From assembly GCA_041691315.1 (NCBI GenBank), contig JBEPUW010000012.1:1-64000 (forward strand): a stretch of DNA of 64,000 nt. The letters are read 5' to 3'. This DNA is from Poindextera sp041691315. GTDB taxonomy: Bacteria > Pseudomonadota > Alphaproteobacteria > Caulobacterales > Caulobacteraceae. This document shows positions 22,936 through 32,007 of this stretch, piece by piece (position 1 is the stretch's first letter; the number at the start of each line of letters is the position of its first letter). Made by a program: the position numbers and the translations under genes. Below the pieces are notes generated by a model. It was given only the letters and a program-made list of their open reading frames with translations. It was not told the origin of the DNA and searched no databases.

Positions 22936-23625
22936 TCAGCCGCCGTCTCCCGGCCCTGGCGAGGCGATCCAGATCACGTGGCGCGCGCCTCGGCCCGGCC
23001 TGTTGGCGCGCACCCGCACCTCGTCGACGTGAAAGCCGGCCCGTTGCAGCCGCCTGGCGAATTCGGCGTTCGGTCCCGCCGACCACACCGCCAGCACGCC
23101 ACCCGGCGCCAGGGCCCGGCTCGCCGCCCGCAGTCCGTCGACGGTATAGAGGCGGTCATTGGCGGCGCGATTAAGCCCGCCCGGGCCATTGTCGACATCC
23201 AGCAGGATGGCGTCATAGCGCGCCCGGGCCGGCGCGATCAGGTCGGCCACATCGGCCTTATGCAGCGTGACCCTGGGGTCGGTCAGGCTGTCCTCAAAGA
23301 GCTCGGCCAGCGGGCCGCCGGCCCAGCCGATGACCGCCGGCACAAGTTCGGCGACCGCGACCCGCGCCTTCGGGCCAAGTTGCGCCAGGGCGGCGCGCAG
23401 GGTGAACCCCATGCCCAGCCCGCCGATCAGGACCTGCGGGTCCGGACGGTCGCCCAGCCGTTCGAAGGCCAGTGTGGCCAGCGCCTTTTCCGAACCGCTC
23501 AGGCGGCTGTTCATCAGCTCGATGGCGCCCGACATGATCGAAAACTCCGCGCCGCGCCGCATCAGGCGCAACTCGCCCTCGCCGTTCGGAATCTGGGCGG
23601 TGTCGAGAAGGGACCAGGGGATCAA
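22936..23625 (-). CDS. Spermidine synthase-like protein
   Basis: A 229-aa protein with the Rossmann methyltransferase-like core of the spermine/spermidine synthase family: VLIGGLGMGFTLRAALAQLG (nucleotide-binding loop), RVAVAELVPAVIGWAGGPLA, YDAILLDVDNGPGG, and LAPGGVLAVWSAGPN. It lacks the N-terminal beta domain of SpeE and has a modified active-site loop (DVDNGPGG, where SpeE has a DSxDP motif), so it may not make spermidine. Genes of this type are common in Alphaproteobacteria as unassigned paralogues. Confidence 0.8.
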   Translation of the reverse strand: MIPWSLLDTAQIPNGEGELRLMRRGAEFSIMSGAIELMNSRLSGSEKALATLAFERLGDRPDPQVLIGGLGMGFTLRAALAQLGPKARVAVAELVPAVIGWAGGPLAELFEDSLTDPRVTLHKADVADLIAPARARYDAILLDVDNGPGGLNRAANDRLYTVDGLRAASRALAPGGVLAVWSAGPNAEFARRLQRAGFHVDEVRVRANRPGRGARHVIWIASPGPGDGG

Positions 23626-23714
23626 GGCGGGCTCACGGGATGAACGGACCTGGCCCTTTTGACCCTGCTCCGGATGGGATGTAAGCGGCCTATCGTTTCT
23701 CCGCCGCGGAGACC

Positions 23715-24356
23715 ATGCCGATGATCCATATCCTGCTGCCGTTGCTGGCCTTCACGGCCGCCGCGGCCTTGCTGACCATCACGCCCGGCGCGGACACCGC
23801 CATGGTGCTCAGGACCTCGACCGCCGATGGCCCCCGCGCGGGCGTCGCGACGGCGCTGGGCATCTGCCTTGGCCTGCTGGTCTGGGGGGTCGGCGCCGCC
23901 TTCGGGTTGACCGCGCTGCTGGCCGCCTCGGCGCTGGCCTTCACGGCCCTGAAGTGGCTGGGCGCGGCCTATCTGGTCTATCTCGGCGTGCGACTGTTGC
24001 TGCGGCCAAGATCGACAATGGCCCCGGGCGGCGGCGTCGCAACGAGCCACGCCAGCGGGCTGGGCGCCTTTCGCCGCGGCCTGCTGACCAACCTGCTCAA
24101 TCCCAAGGTGGGGATCTTCTACGTCAGCTTCCTGCCGCAGTTCATTCCGCACGGCGTCAATGTCGCCGCCTTCTCGCTGCTGCTCGCCGGCGTGCATGTC
24201 GCGTTGTCGCTGATCTGGCTCTGCCTGCTGGTCGCGCTCACCGTGCCGCTGGCGCGCCTGCTCAGCCGGCCGGCCGTGGTGCGGGGCCTCGACCGGCTGA
24301 CGGGCTGCGTCTTTGTCGGTTTCGGCCTGAGGCTGGCCCTCAGCGAACGCCCATAA
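23715..24356 (+). CDS. LysE-family amino-acid exporter
   Basis: A 213-aa membrane protein with about six helices. The family signature TITPGADTAMVLRTSTADGP (normally PGP.....) is at residues ~21-40 and FRRGLLTNLLNPKVGIFYVS near 120. LysE/RhtB members export amino acids or their derivatives by proton exchange. Only five bp separate it from the next gene, a sarcosine/N-methyltryptophan-oxidase-like enzyme, so both probably handle related amino acids. ATG 23715 is used; ATG 23721 is possible. Confidence 0.85.
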   Translation: MPMIHILLPLLAFTAAAALLTITPGADTAMVLRTSTADGPRAGVATALGICLGLLVWGVGAAFGLTALLAASALAFTALKWLGAAYLVYLGVRLLLRPRSTMAPGGGVATSHASGLGAFRRGLLTNLLNPKVGIFYVSFLPQFIPHGVNVAAFSLLLAGVHVALSLIWLCLLVALTVPLARLLSRPAVVRGLDRLTGCVFVGFGLRLALSERP

Positions 24357-24361
24357 AGACC

Positions 24362-25495
24362 ATGCCGGTCGTCGACGTCGCGGTGATCGGACTGGGCGCC
24401 ATGGGCGCGGCGACACTCTATGAGCTGGCGGCGCGGGGTCGGCGGGTCGTGGGCATCGACCGGTTCGAGCCCGGCCACCGCCATGGTTCGTCTCACGGCG
24501 AGAGCCGGCTGATCCGCCTGGCCTATTCCGAGGACCCGGCCTATGTGCCGCTGCTGCGCCTGGCCTATCGAAACTGGCGACGGCTGGAAGTCCTGACCGG
24601 CGAGCGCATCCTCAACATCACCGGCATCCTCGAAGCCGGCTATCCCAGCTCCCCGATGGTTGCCGCCTCTCTGCGGTCGGCGCTCGAGCATCGCCTGGCC
24701 CACGAGGTCCTGTCGCCGGCCCAGGTCGCGGCGCGCTTCCCGGCCTTCGAGTTGCCCGCCGGCTGGGACTGCGCCTTTCAGCCTGACGCCGGCTTTCTGG
24801 AGCCCGAGAAAGCCATCGGTCTCTACCTGAAGGCCGCCGCGGGCCTCGGCGCTGTGACCCGCACACACACCCAGGTGATCCATATCCAGCCGTCCGGCGA
24901 CCATGTCGTCGTCTGTCTGGAGGACGGCGAGCGCATCGAGGCGGGCAGGGCGGTGATCGCGGCGGGCGCCTGGATCGGCGACCTCGCACCGATCCTGGCC
25001 CCGCATCTCAGGCTCACCCGCCAGGTCCTGGTCTGGTTCGAACCCAACCGGCCCGAACTCGTCACCCCGGACCGGTTTCCTGTCTTCATGCTCGAGACAG
25101 CCGCCGACGTCATCTATGGCGTCCCCGACTTTCGCGGCAGCGGCGTCAAGGCCGCCTCGCACCACGCGTGTGGCGACCTGGCCAGCGCCGACTCGGGCCG
25201 GCCGGATGCGGACGCGGCCGACGTCGAACGGGTGCACAAGGTGCTGCGCGCCCTGATCCCCGCCGCCGCCGGCCGGCCTTGCCGGACGGAAACCTGCCTC
25301 TATACCCGCAGCCCGGACGAGCATTTCATCATCGGGCTGCATCCGGACGCGCCGCAGATCGTGCTGGCCTCGCCTTGCTCCGGCCATGGCTTCAAGTTCG
25401 CCAGCCTGATCGGCGAAATTCTGGCCGATCTGGCGACCACGGGGTCAACGGACATGCCGATCGGCCTCTTCGCGCCTGAACGGCTTACGCTGTAA
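24362..25495 (+). CDS. MTOX-family FAD amine oxidase (sarcosine/N-methyl-tryptophan oxidase-like)
   Basis: A 377-aa flavoprotein. The dinucleotide-binding loop VIGLGAMGAATLYEL lies at residues 7-21, followed by FEPGHRHGSSHGESRLIR, a typical MTOX substrate-side motif. Cys in the SPCSGHGFKF motif near residue 340 is the position that holds FAD covalently in monomeric sarcosine oxidase. It oxidises secondary N-methyl amino acids to the free amino acid, formaldehyde and H2O2. Long upstream frames are shadows of the LysE gene; ATG 24362 gives the family N-terminus. Co-transcribed with LysE. Confidence 0.85.
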   Translation: MPVVDVAVIGLGAMGAATLYELAARGRRVVGIDRFEPGHRHGSSHGESRLIRLAYSEDPAYVPLLRLAYRNWRRLEVLTGERILNITGILEAGYPSSPMVAASLRSALEHRLAHEVLSPAQVAARFPAFELPAGWDCAFQPDAGFLEPEKAIGLYLKAAAGLGAVTRTHTQVIHIQPSGDHVVVCLEDGERIEAGRAVIAAGAWIGDLAPILAPHLRLTRQVLVWFEPNRPELVTPDRFPVFMLETAADVIYGVPDFRGSGVKAASHHACGDLASADSGRPDADAADVERVHKVLRALIPAAAGRPCRTETCLYTRSPDEHFIIGLHPDAPQIVLASPCSGHGFKFASLIGEILADLATTGSTDMPIGLFAPERLTL

Positions 25496-25582
25496 GCGTC
25501 ACGCCTTGATGCTGCGCCGGTAAGGCCCTACTTGCCCCCTTGGGGGATGGCGGTTCATTCCTTGTTGTGTCTGGGCCTGGCG

Positions 25583-26743
25583 ATGCGGACCACTGTGGCG
25601 TTGAGACTGGTCGCGTTCGCCGCTGGCGTTCTGCTGCTGCAGGCCTGCAGTGGCCGTCCGCCACAACACCAGGGCATTCCCGAGGTCGGGGTGGTCAGCG
25701 TACAACCCCAGGCCGTCGCCTTGCAGACCGAGCTGCCCGGCCGCACCAATCCCTACGCCATTTCCGACGTGCGGCCGCAGATCGGCGGCATCATCCAGGC
25801 GCGGCTGTTCGTCGAGGGCGCCGACGTCAAGGCCGGCCAGGTGCTCTACCAGATCGACCCGGCCACCTATAAGGCGGCCTACGACCAGGCCGCGGCCCAG
25901 CTGGCCTCGGCGCGGGCCAATGTGGTCACCGCCAAGGCCAAGGCCGACCGCTATGGCGACCTGGTCAAGATCAACGGCGTCAGCCGCCAGGACGCCGACG
26001 ACGCCAAGGCCGCCTTCCTCCAGGCCGCCGCCGCCGTGCAGCAGAACCAGGCAAGCCTGCAGAGCGCCAGGATCAACCTCGACTACACCAGGATCACCGC
26101 GCCCATCTCCGGCCGCACCGGCCGCTCGGCCTTCACCAAGGGCGCGCTGGTCACCCCCGGCCAGGCCGAGGCCTTGACCACGGTCCAGACGCTGGACCCG
26201 ATCTATGTCGATATCAGCCAGTCGACCTCCGACCTCCTGAAGCTGCGCGCCAGCGTGGCCGCCGGCGCCCTAACCGGCGGCGGACCCGACTCAACCGAGG
26301 TCTCGCTCAAGCTCGAGGACGGCACGGATTATCCGCTGAAGGGCAAGCTGCAGTTCACCGACATCACCGTCGACCAGGCCACCGGCACGGTGACGCTGCG
26401 CGCCATCTTCCCCAATCCGAGCGGCGTCCTGCTGCCGGGCATGTATGTCCGCGCCGAGGTGCCCCAGGGCGGCAAGCCATCGGCCATCCTGGCCCCGCAA
26501 CAGGGCGTCACCCGCGACGCCGGCGGCCGCCCGGTGGCCATGGTGGTCGACGCCTCCGGTCGCGCCCAGACCCGGGTGCTGACCACCGGCGCCGCGGTCG
26601 GCGACAAGTGGCTGGTGCTGAACGGGCTCAATCCCGGCGACCGGTTGATCGTCGAGGGCCTGCAGCGGGTCAAGCCCGGCGACCGGGTGCATGCCGTGCC
26701 GGCCGGGTCGCCGCCCCCACCCGCCCAGCCTGGCCAAGGCTAG
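25583..26743 (+). CDS. RND efflux periplasmic adaptor (membrane fusion lipoprotein)
   Basis: A 386-aa adaptor of an AcrAB-TolC-type pump. The start at ATG 25583 leaves a lipoprotein signal ending VLLLQAC (Cys24); longer starts at 25532 or 25547 cannot be excluded. The N-terminal barrel/lipoyl half VQPQAVALQTELPGRTNPYA, the QARLFVEGADVKAGQVLYQI motif, a coiled-coil hairpin (AYDQAAAQLASARANVVTAK), the second lipoyl half LDYTRITAPISGRTGRS and a C-terminal beta barrel are all present. It is followed after three bp by the pump gene. Confidence 0.9.
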   Translation: MRTTVALRLVAFAAGVLLLQACSGRPPQHQGIPEVGVVSVQPQAVALQTELPGRTNPYAISDVRPQIGGIIQARLFVEGADVKAGQVLYQIDPATYKAAYDQAAAQLASARANVVTAKAKADRYGDLVKINGVSRQDADDAKAAFLQAAAAVQQNQASLQSARINLDYTRITAPISGRTGRSAFTKGALVTPGQAEALTTVQTLDPIYVDISQSTSDLLKLRASVAAGALTGGGPDSTEVSLKLEDGTDYPLKGKLQFTDITVDQATGTVTLRAIFPNPSGVLLPGMYVRAEVPQGGKPSAILAPQQGVTRDAGGRPVAMVVDASGRAQTRVLTTGAAVGDKWLVLNGLNPGDRLIVEGLQRVKPGDRVHAVPAGSPPPPAQPGQG

Positions 26744-26746
26744 GCT

Positions 26747-29700
26747 GTGCTGTCCAACTTCTTCATCGAGCGGCCAATCTTCGCCTGGGTCCTCGCCATC
26801 GTCGTCATGGTGGCCGGGGCGTTGTCGATCCCGACTCTGCCGATCGCCCAGTATCCCTCGATCGCGCCGCCCTCGGTCTCCATCTTCGCCAGCTATCCCG
26901 GCGCCGACGCCGAGACCGTGGAAAGCTCGGTCACCCAGGTGATCGAACAGCAACTCAAGGGGCTGGACCACCTGCTGTACTTCTCGTCCCAGAGCCAATC
27001 GGACGGCACGGTGCAGATCGACGCCACCTTCGCCGCGGGGACCAACCCGGACATCGCCCAGGTGCAGGTGCAGAACAAGGTGCAGCAGGCCACCCCGCTG
27101 CTGCCCACCGAGGTGCAGCAACAGGGCATCACTGTCGCCAAGCAGACGGCCAGCTTCCTGCTGGTCATCGCGGTCTACGATGACACCGGCCGAAACTCGC
27201 TGGCCGACATCGGCGACTTCGTGAACAGCAAGCTGCAGGATCCGATCAGCCGGGTGACCGGCGTCGGCGATCTGCAGGTGTTCGGCGGCCAGTACGCCAT
27301 GCGCATCTGGCTCGATCCTTATAAGCTGAACAATTACAAGCTCACCGTCGGCGACGTACGCAGTGCGGTGACGGCGCAGAACATCCAGGTTTCCGCCGGC
27401 CAGATCGGCGCCAATCCCGCCGTCCCCGGCCAGCAGCTCAACGCCACGGTGACCATGCAGTCGCGCCTGCACACCGCCGACCAGTTCAAGGCCATCGTGC
27501 TGCGCACCAGCCCGGACGGGGCGGTGGTTCACCTGAGCGACGTCGCCCGGGTCGAGTTGGGCGCGGAGGACTACAGCGTCGTCGCCCACTACAACACCTG
27601 GCCGTCCTCCGGCGTCGCGGTTCGGCTGGCGCCCGGCGCGAACGCGTTGAAAACCGTCGCGGCGGTCAAGGCCAAGGTCGCGGAACTGGAGCCGACCTTT
27701 CCCGAAGGCATGAAGGCGGCCTTTCCGGTCGACACCACCACCTTCGTCAAGCTGTCGATCCACGACGTGATCCAGACCCTGATCGTGGCCATCCTCCTGG
27801 TGGTCGCGGTCATCTTCATCTTCCTGCAGGAGTGGCGCGCCACTCTGATCCCGGCCATCACCGTGCCGGTGGTGCTGCTGGGCTCGTTCGGCGTCCTGGC
27901 CATCGCCGGTTATTCGATCAACACGCTGACCCTGTTCGCGCTGGTGCTTGTGGTCGGCCTGCTGGTCGACGACGCCATCGTGGTGGTCGAGAACGTCGAG
28001 CGGATCATGGCCGAGGAGGGGCTCCCGCCAAAAGAGGCCACCATCAAGTCCATGAGCCAGATCACCGGCGCCCTGGTCGGCATCGGCGTCGTGCTCTCGG
28101 CGGTGCTGCTGCCGATGGCCTTCTTCCCCGGCTCAACCGGCGTCATCTACCGCCAGTTCTCGGTCACCATCGTTTCGGCCGTGGTGCTGTCGGTCAGCGT
28201 CGCGCTCACCCTGACACCGGCGCTGTGCGCCACCCTGCTGAAGCCCAAGGATCCACGGCACGTCCGGGCCGAGCGGGGCTTCTTCGGCTGGTTCAATCGC
28301 AATTTCGCGCGGCTGGTGGACCGCTATGACCGGACCCTCGGCCGCCTGGTGAAGCGTTCGCTGCCGGCCATGCTGCTCTATGCGGTCCTGCTGGTCGGCC
28401 TGGCCGTGCTCTTCGTCCGCCTGCCGTCGGGCTTCCTGCCGGACGAGGACCAGGGTTCGATGCTGGTGCAGTTCACCCTGCCCACCGGGGCGGTGCAGTC
28501 GCGCACGGCCGAGGTGGTGAAGCAGGTCGAGCATCACCTGTTCGTCGACGAAAAGGCCAATATCGCCGGCGCCTTCGTCATCTCGGGCTTCAACTTCGGC
28601 GGTTCGGGCCAGAACCTCGGCATGGCCTTTGTGCGCCTGCGCGACTGGAAAGACCGCCAGGGCGTGCAGAACCGCGCCCCGGCCGTCGCTCAACGCGCCA
28701 TGCGGGCCTTTTCCAAGATCCGCGACGCCCAGGTGTTCGCCTTCATCCCGCCCTCGGTGCAGGAGTTGGGCAACGCCACCGGCTTCGATTTCGAGCTGGA
28801 GGATCAGGGTTCGGTCGGCCATGCCGGCCTGGTCGCCGCGCGCAATCAGCTGCTCGGCCTGGCCAACAAGGACCCGCGCCTGTCCGGCGTGCGGCCGAAT
28901 GGCCAGGACGACACCCCGCAGCTGCACGTGGACGTCGACGTCGCCCGCGCCGGAGCCCTTGGCGCTTCGCTCAGCGACATCAACGACACCCTCTCCACCG
29001 CCTGGGGCTCGTCCTATATCGACCAGTTCGTCGATCGCGGCCGGGTCAAGCGGGTGTTCATGCAGGGCGACGCCCCCTATCGCATGACGCCGGACGATCT
29101 GGGCAAGTGGTATGTGCGCACCAGCTCTGGGACCATGGCGCCCTTCTCGGCCTTTGCCGACAGCCGCTGGGCCTTCGGTCCGGCCAGGCTGGAGCACTAC
29201 AACGGCCAGCCCTCGATGGAGATTCAGGGCCAGTCCTCGCCCGGCTTCTCCTCCGGCGCGGCCATGGACGAGATGCAGGCCCTGGCCAGACAGCTGCCCA
29301 AGGGCATCGGCTATGAATGGACCGGCCTGTCCTATCAGGAGCGGCTGTCGGGAGCCCAGGCGCCGGCGCTCTATACGCTGTCGCTGCTGGTGGTTTTCCT
29401 CTGCCTGGCGGCCCTTTATGAGAGCTGGACCATCCCGGTGGCGGTGATGCTGGTCATCCCGCTCGGCGTCACCGGGGCGGTGCTCGCCGCCACGCTGCGC
29501 GGCCTCTACAACGACATATATTTTCAGGTCGGCCTGCTCACCACCATCGGCATCTCGGCCAAGAACGCCATCCTGATCGTGGAGTTCGCGGTCACGGCCG
29601 AGAAGCGCGGTGTCGCGCCGTTCGATGCGGCCATGCAGGCGGCCCGCATCCGCCTGCGGCCGATCCTGATGACCTCGCTGGCCTTCATCGCCGGGGTCTT

Positions 29701-29896
29701 TCCGCTGGCCATCGCCACCGGCGCCGGGGCCGGCAGCCAGAACGACATCGGCACCGGCGTCATCGGCGGCATGCTGGCGGCGACCATATTGGCCATCTTC
29801 TTCGTGCCGATCTTCTTCGTCCTGGTGCGCGGCGGGCTGAAGACCCTGCGCTGGCGGCCGCCGCCCGGCGGCGCGGTCGCGGAGCCGGCGCCATGA
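26747..29896 (+). CDS. RND multidrug efflux permease (HAE1 family)
   Basis: A 1049-aa inner-membrane proton antiporter with 12 expected helices and two large periplasmic loops. It starts GTG with the classical SNFFIERPIFAWVLAIVVMV. The proton-relay helix VVGLLVDDAIVVVENVER holds the two Asp (~residues 405), and the second half has ISAKNAILIVEFA with the relay Lys. Length is typical for AcrB-like pumps. It forms a trimer with the adaptor upstream and the NodT-type channel downstream (4-bp overlap). No repressor gene is adjacent, so regulation is probably from elsewhere. Confidence 0.95.
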   Translation: MLSNFFIERPIFAWVLAIVVMVAGALSIPTLPIAQYPSIAPPSVSIFASYPGADAETVESSVTQVIEQQLKGLDHLLYFSSQSQSDGTVQIDATFAAGTNPDIAQVQVQNKVQQATPLLPTEVQQQGITVAKQTASFLLVIAVYDDTGRNSLADIGDFVNSKLQDPISRVTGVGDLQVFGGQYAMRIWLDPYKLNNYKLTVGDVRSAVTAQNIQVSAGQIGANPAVPGQQLNATVTMQSRLHTADQFKAIVLRTSPDGAVVHLSDVARVELGAEDYSVVAHYNTWPSSGVAVRLAPGANALKTVAAVKAKVAELEPTFPEGMKAAFPVDTTTFVKLSIHDVIQTLIVAILLVVAVIFIFLQEWRATLIPAITVPVVLLGSFGVLAIAGYSINTLTLFALVLVVGLLVDDAIVVVENVERIMAEEGLPPKEATIKSMSQITGALVGIGVVLSAVLLPMAFFPGSTGVIYRQFSVTIVSAVVLSVSVALTLTPALCATLLKPKDPRHVRAERGFFGWFNRNFARLVDRYDRTLGRLVKRSLPAMLLYAVLLVGLAVLFVRLPSGFLPDEDQGSMLVQFTLPTGAVQSRTAEVVKQVEHHLFVDEKANIAGAFVISGFNFGGSGQNLGMAFVRLRDWKDRQGVQNRAPAVAQRAMRAFSKIRDAQVFAFIPPSVQELGNATGFDFELEDQGSVGHAGLVAARNQLLGLANKDPRLSGVRPNGQDDTPQLHVDVDVARAGALGASLSDINDTLSTAWGSSYIDQFVDRGRVKRVFMQGDAPYRMTPDDLGKWYVRTSSGTMAPFSAFADSRWAFGPARLEHYNGQPSMEIQGQSSPGFSSGAAMDEMQALARQLPKGIGYEWTGLSYQERLSGAQAPALYTLSLLVVFLCLAALYESWTIPVAVMLVIPLGVTGAVLAATLRGLYNDIYFQVGLLTTIGISAKNAILIVEFAVTAEKRGVAPFDAAMQAARIRLRPILMTSLAFIAGVFPLAIATGAGAGSQNDIGTGVIGGMLAATILAIFFVPIFFVLVRGGLKTLRWRPPPGGAVAEPAP

Positions 29897-31311
29897 CGCC
29901 AGCGCGCCTGAAGCCGCTCGCCGCCGTCCTGGCCCTGGCCCTGGCCGGCTGCACGCTGGAGCCCGCCTATCGCCGGCCGGCCGCGCCTGTGCCCGAGGCC
30001 TCGCCCAGCGGCCCGGCCTATCCACGGGTCGCGGCGGCGGAGCCCGCGCCGCTGCCCGGCTGGCGCGACCTCTTCACCGATCCGAAGCTGAAGGCGGTGG
30101 TCGACCAGGCGCTGGCCAACAACCGCGACCTACGCGTCGCCGTCGCCAACATCCAGGAGGCCCGCGCCCAGTACCAGGTGCAGCGCTCGGCGCTGCTGCC
30201 GCAGGTCAACGCCCAGGCCGCCGAGAGCTTCACCCACTCGCCCGCGGCCGTCCAAGGCGTCCCGGGCGCCAGGGCCTTCGACAGTCACGTCTATACCGCC
30301 GAGGTCGGCTTCAGCGCCTTCGAGCTCGACCTGTTCGGTCGCATCCGCAGCCTGACCCGCGCCCAGCAGGAGCAGTATTTCGCCAGCGAGGAGGCCCGCC
30401 GCACGGTGCAGATCACCCTGATCGCCGAGGTCGCCGGCGACTTTCTGACCTATGGCTCCGACACCGCCCAGCTGAAGATCGCCCGCGACACGCAAGCCAG
30501 CGGCCAGGCCAGCCTCGACCTGACCCAGAAGCGGCTGGAGGGCGGCATCGGCACCGGCCTGGACGTCGCCCAGGCGCGCACGGTGGTCGAGCAGGCCAGG
30601 GTCGACGTGGCCCGGCTGACCACCCAGGTCGCCCAGGACAAGAACGCGCTCGACCTGGTGGTCGGCGCGCCGGTCGACGCCGCGGCCCTGCCGGACGATG
30701 TGGGAGCCCCCGTGGTGCGGGCCGACGCCCTTCCCGCTGCTATCCGCTCCGAGGTGTTGTTGACCCGGCCCGACGTTGTGCAGGCGGAGGACCAGCTCAA
30801 GGCCGCCAACGCCAATATCGGTGCGGCGCGCGCAGCCTTCTTTCCCAGCCTGACCCTGACCGCAGATGGCGGCGTGGCCTCGACGGCGCTGTCGACCCTG
30901 TTCCGCGCCGGGACCGGAGCCTGGACCTTCGCGCCGGCCCTCACCCAGCCGATCTTCGACTTCGGCAAGAACCGCGCGAACCTGCACCTGGCCAAGGCGC
31001 AGCGCGACGCGGCGGTGGCGACCTACGAAAAGTCCATCCAGACCGCCTTCCGCGAGGTCGCCGACGCCCTGGCCCAGCGCGGCACGATCGACCGGCAGCG
31101 GGCCGGCGAGGAGGCCCTGGTCGACGCCTCGACCGACGCCTTCAACCTGGCCAAGGCCCGCTACGAGCGCGGCGCCGACACCTATCTCAACGAGCTGATC
31201 GCCCAGCGCAGCCTCTACGCCGCCCAGCAGGCCCTGGTCTCCACCCGCCTAGCCGCCCAGACCAACCTGGTCACGCTCTATAAGGCGCTGGGCGGCGGCG
31301 CGGTGTCCTGA
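29893..31311 (+). CDS. Outer-membrane efflux channel, NodT family
   Basis: A 472-aa TolC-like protein with a lipoprotein signal (LAALAGC-type; lipobox LAGC near residue 16). Two repeats of the outer-membrane efflux domain give the structural duplication (NNRDLRVAVANIQEARAQYQ and AANANIGAARAAFFPSLTLT). NodT landmarks include WRDLFTDPKLKAVVDQAL and TQPIFDFGKNRANLHLAKAQ. It trimerises to form the outer-membrane exit of the pump. ATG overlaps the permease stop by 4 bp. The operon ends before a composite repeat. Confidence 0.9.
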   Translation: MTPARLKPLAAVLALALAGCTLEPAYRRPAAPVPEASPSGPAYPRVAAAEPAPLPGWRDLFTDPKLKAVVDQALANNRDLRVAVANIQEARAQYQVQRSALLPQVNAQAAESFTHSPAAVQGVPGARAFDSHVYTAEVGFSAFELDLFGRIRSLTRAQQEQYFASEEARRTVQITLIAEVAGDFLTYGSDTAQLKIARDTQASGQASLDLTQKRLEGGIGTGLDVAQARTVVEQARVDVARLTTQVAQDKNALDLVVGAPVDAAALPDDVGAPVVRADALPAAIRSEVLLTRPDVVQAEDQLKAANANIGAARAAFFPSLTLTADGGVASTALSTLFRAGTGAWTFAPALTQPIFDFGKNRANLHLAKAQRDAAVATYEKSIQTAFREVADALAQRGTIDRQRAGEEALVDASTDAFNLAKARYERGADTYLNELIAQRSLYAAQQALVSTRLAAQTNLVTLYKALGGGAVS

Positions 31312-31396
31312 CGCTGGTTTTTTCGCGTTCAGCTTAGCGGTCCGCAAACCTTGGCGCCGGCGGCGCCCAGCTAGTCAGAGCGGACGTCAAACAAAC

Positions 31397-31525
31397 CGTC
31401 ATCGCCCGGCTTGTCCGGGCGACCCATGAACGCATGCGCTCGCGGGTGACCAGAAGTGTCGGATGCCGCGCGCAATTGACATCGCCGACGTTCATGGGTG
31501 GCCCGAACAAGTCGGGCCATGACGG
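31397..31525. repeat. Composite palindromic repeat, copy 2
   Basis: The left arm is CGTCATCGCCCGGCTTGTCC-GGGCGACCCATGAACGC and the right arm GTTCATGGGTGGCCCGAACA...GGGCCATGACGG. The interior (GCATGCGCTCGCGGGTGACC, GCGCGCAATTGACATCGCCG) is nearly the same as in copy 3 at 32748-32875. It separates the convergent efflux operon and DUF4112 gene and may serve as terminator. Confidence 0.85.
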
Positions 31526-31541
31526 TTAGGGGTGCGGCGTC

Positions 31542-31973
31542 CTAGCCCACCGAAAAAAACGGCCGCCGGGTCCCGGTGGGCGGGCGGCGCCAGTCGGCGG
31601 GTTCGCCGTCGCCGGGCGCCAGGCCCAGCTGCCGGTCGATGGACTCGACCACCATCTTCGCCGCCCACTTGTGCGCGGTGAACATGTCGGAGAAGACCGC
31701 GCCGGCGATGGGGACGGCGCTGGCCAGGGTGCGGGCGCCCAGGATCAGCACCGCGCCGGCCAGAACCGTTATCGGCACCCCGGCCCGCGCGCCCTGCAGC
31801 ACGATGAAGCCCCCAGCCACGGTCGAATAGACCTCGCCGACGCCGGGGATCCAGCTCAGCACCCCGTCGATGCCGATGCTCCACGGGCCGAAGCGGACGA
31901 TGCTGTCGGACAGCCGGCCCACCAGGCTGACGCTGTCGCGGATGGCTTTGAGCTCGGAGTCGGTCTTGTGCAT
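31542..31973 (-). CDS. DUF4112 membrane protein
   Basis: A 143-aa protein with the DUF4112 pattern: RLSDSIVRFGPWSIGIDGVL, SWIPGVGEVYSTVAGGFIVL, and PIAGAVFSDMFTAHKWAAKM. Two or three short hydrophobic stretches suggest a membrane-associated protein with re-entrant helices. The family is widespread and uncharacterised. The tail after LGLAPGDGEPADWRRP is disordered. It is 34 bp downstream of the HicB-like gene in the same direction and could be co-transcribed. Confidence 0.8.
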   Translation of the reverse strand: MHKTDSELKAIRDSVSLVGRLSDSIVRFGPWSIGIDGVLSWIPGVGEVYSTVAGGFIVLQGARAGVPITVLAGAVLILGARTLASAVPIAGAVFSDMFTAHKWAAKMVVESIDRQLGLAPGDGEPADWRRPPTGTRRPFFSVG

Positions 31974-32007
31974 AGGGGGTCTCCAGGGGTCCGGAAAAGG
32001 GGAGGGT

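Noticed and set aside
26291..27763. 490-codon open frame antisense to the RND adaptor and permease
   Set aside because: Shadow with Gly/Asp/Arg/His bias and no start signal.
28133..30025. 630-codon open frame antisense to the RND permease
   Set aside because: Gly/Arg/His/Gln-rich shadow frame of a strongly coding GC-rich gene, with no RBS.
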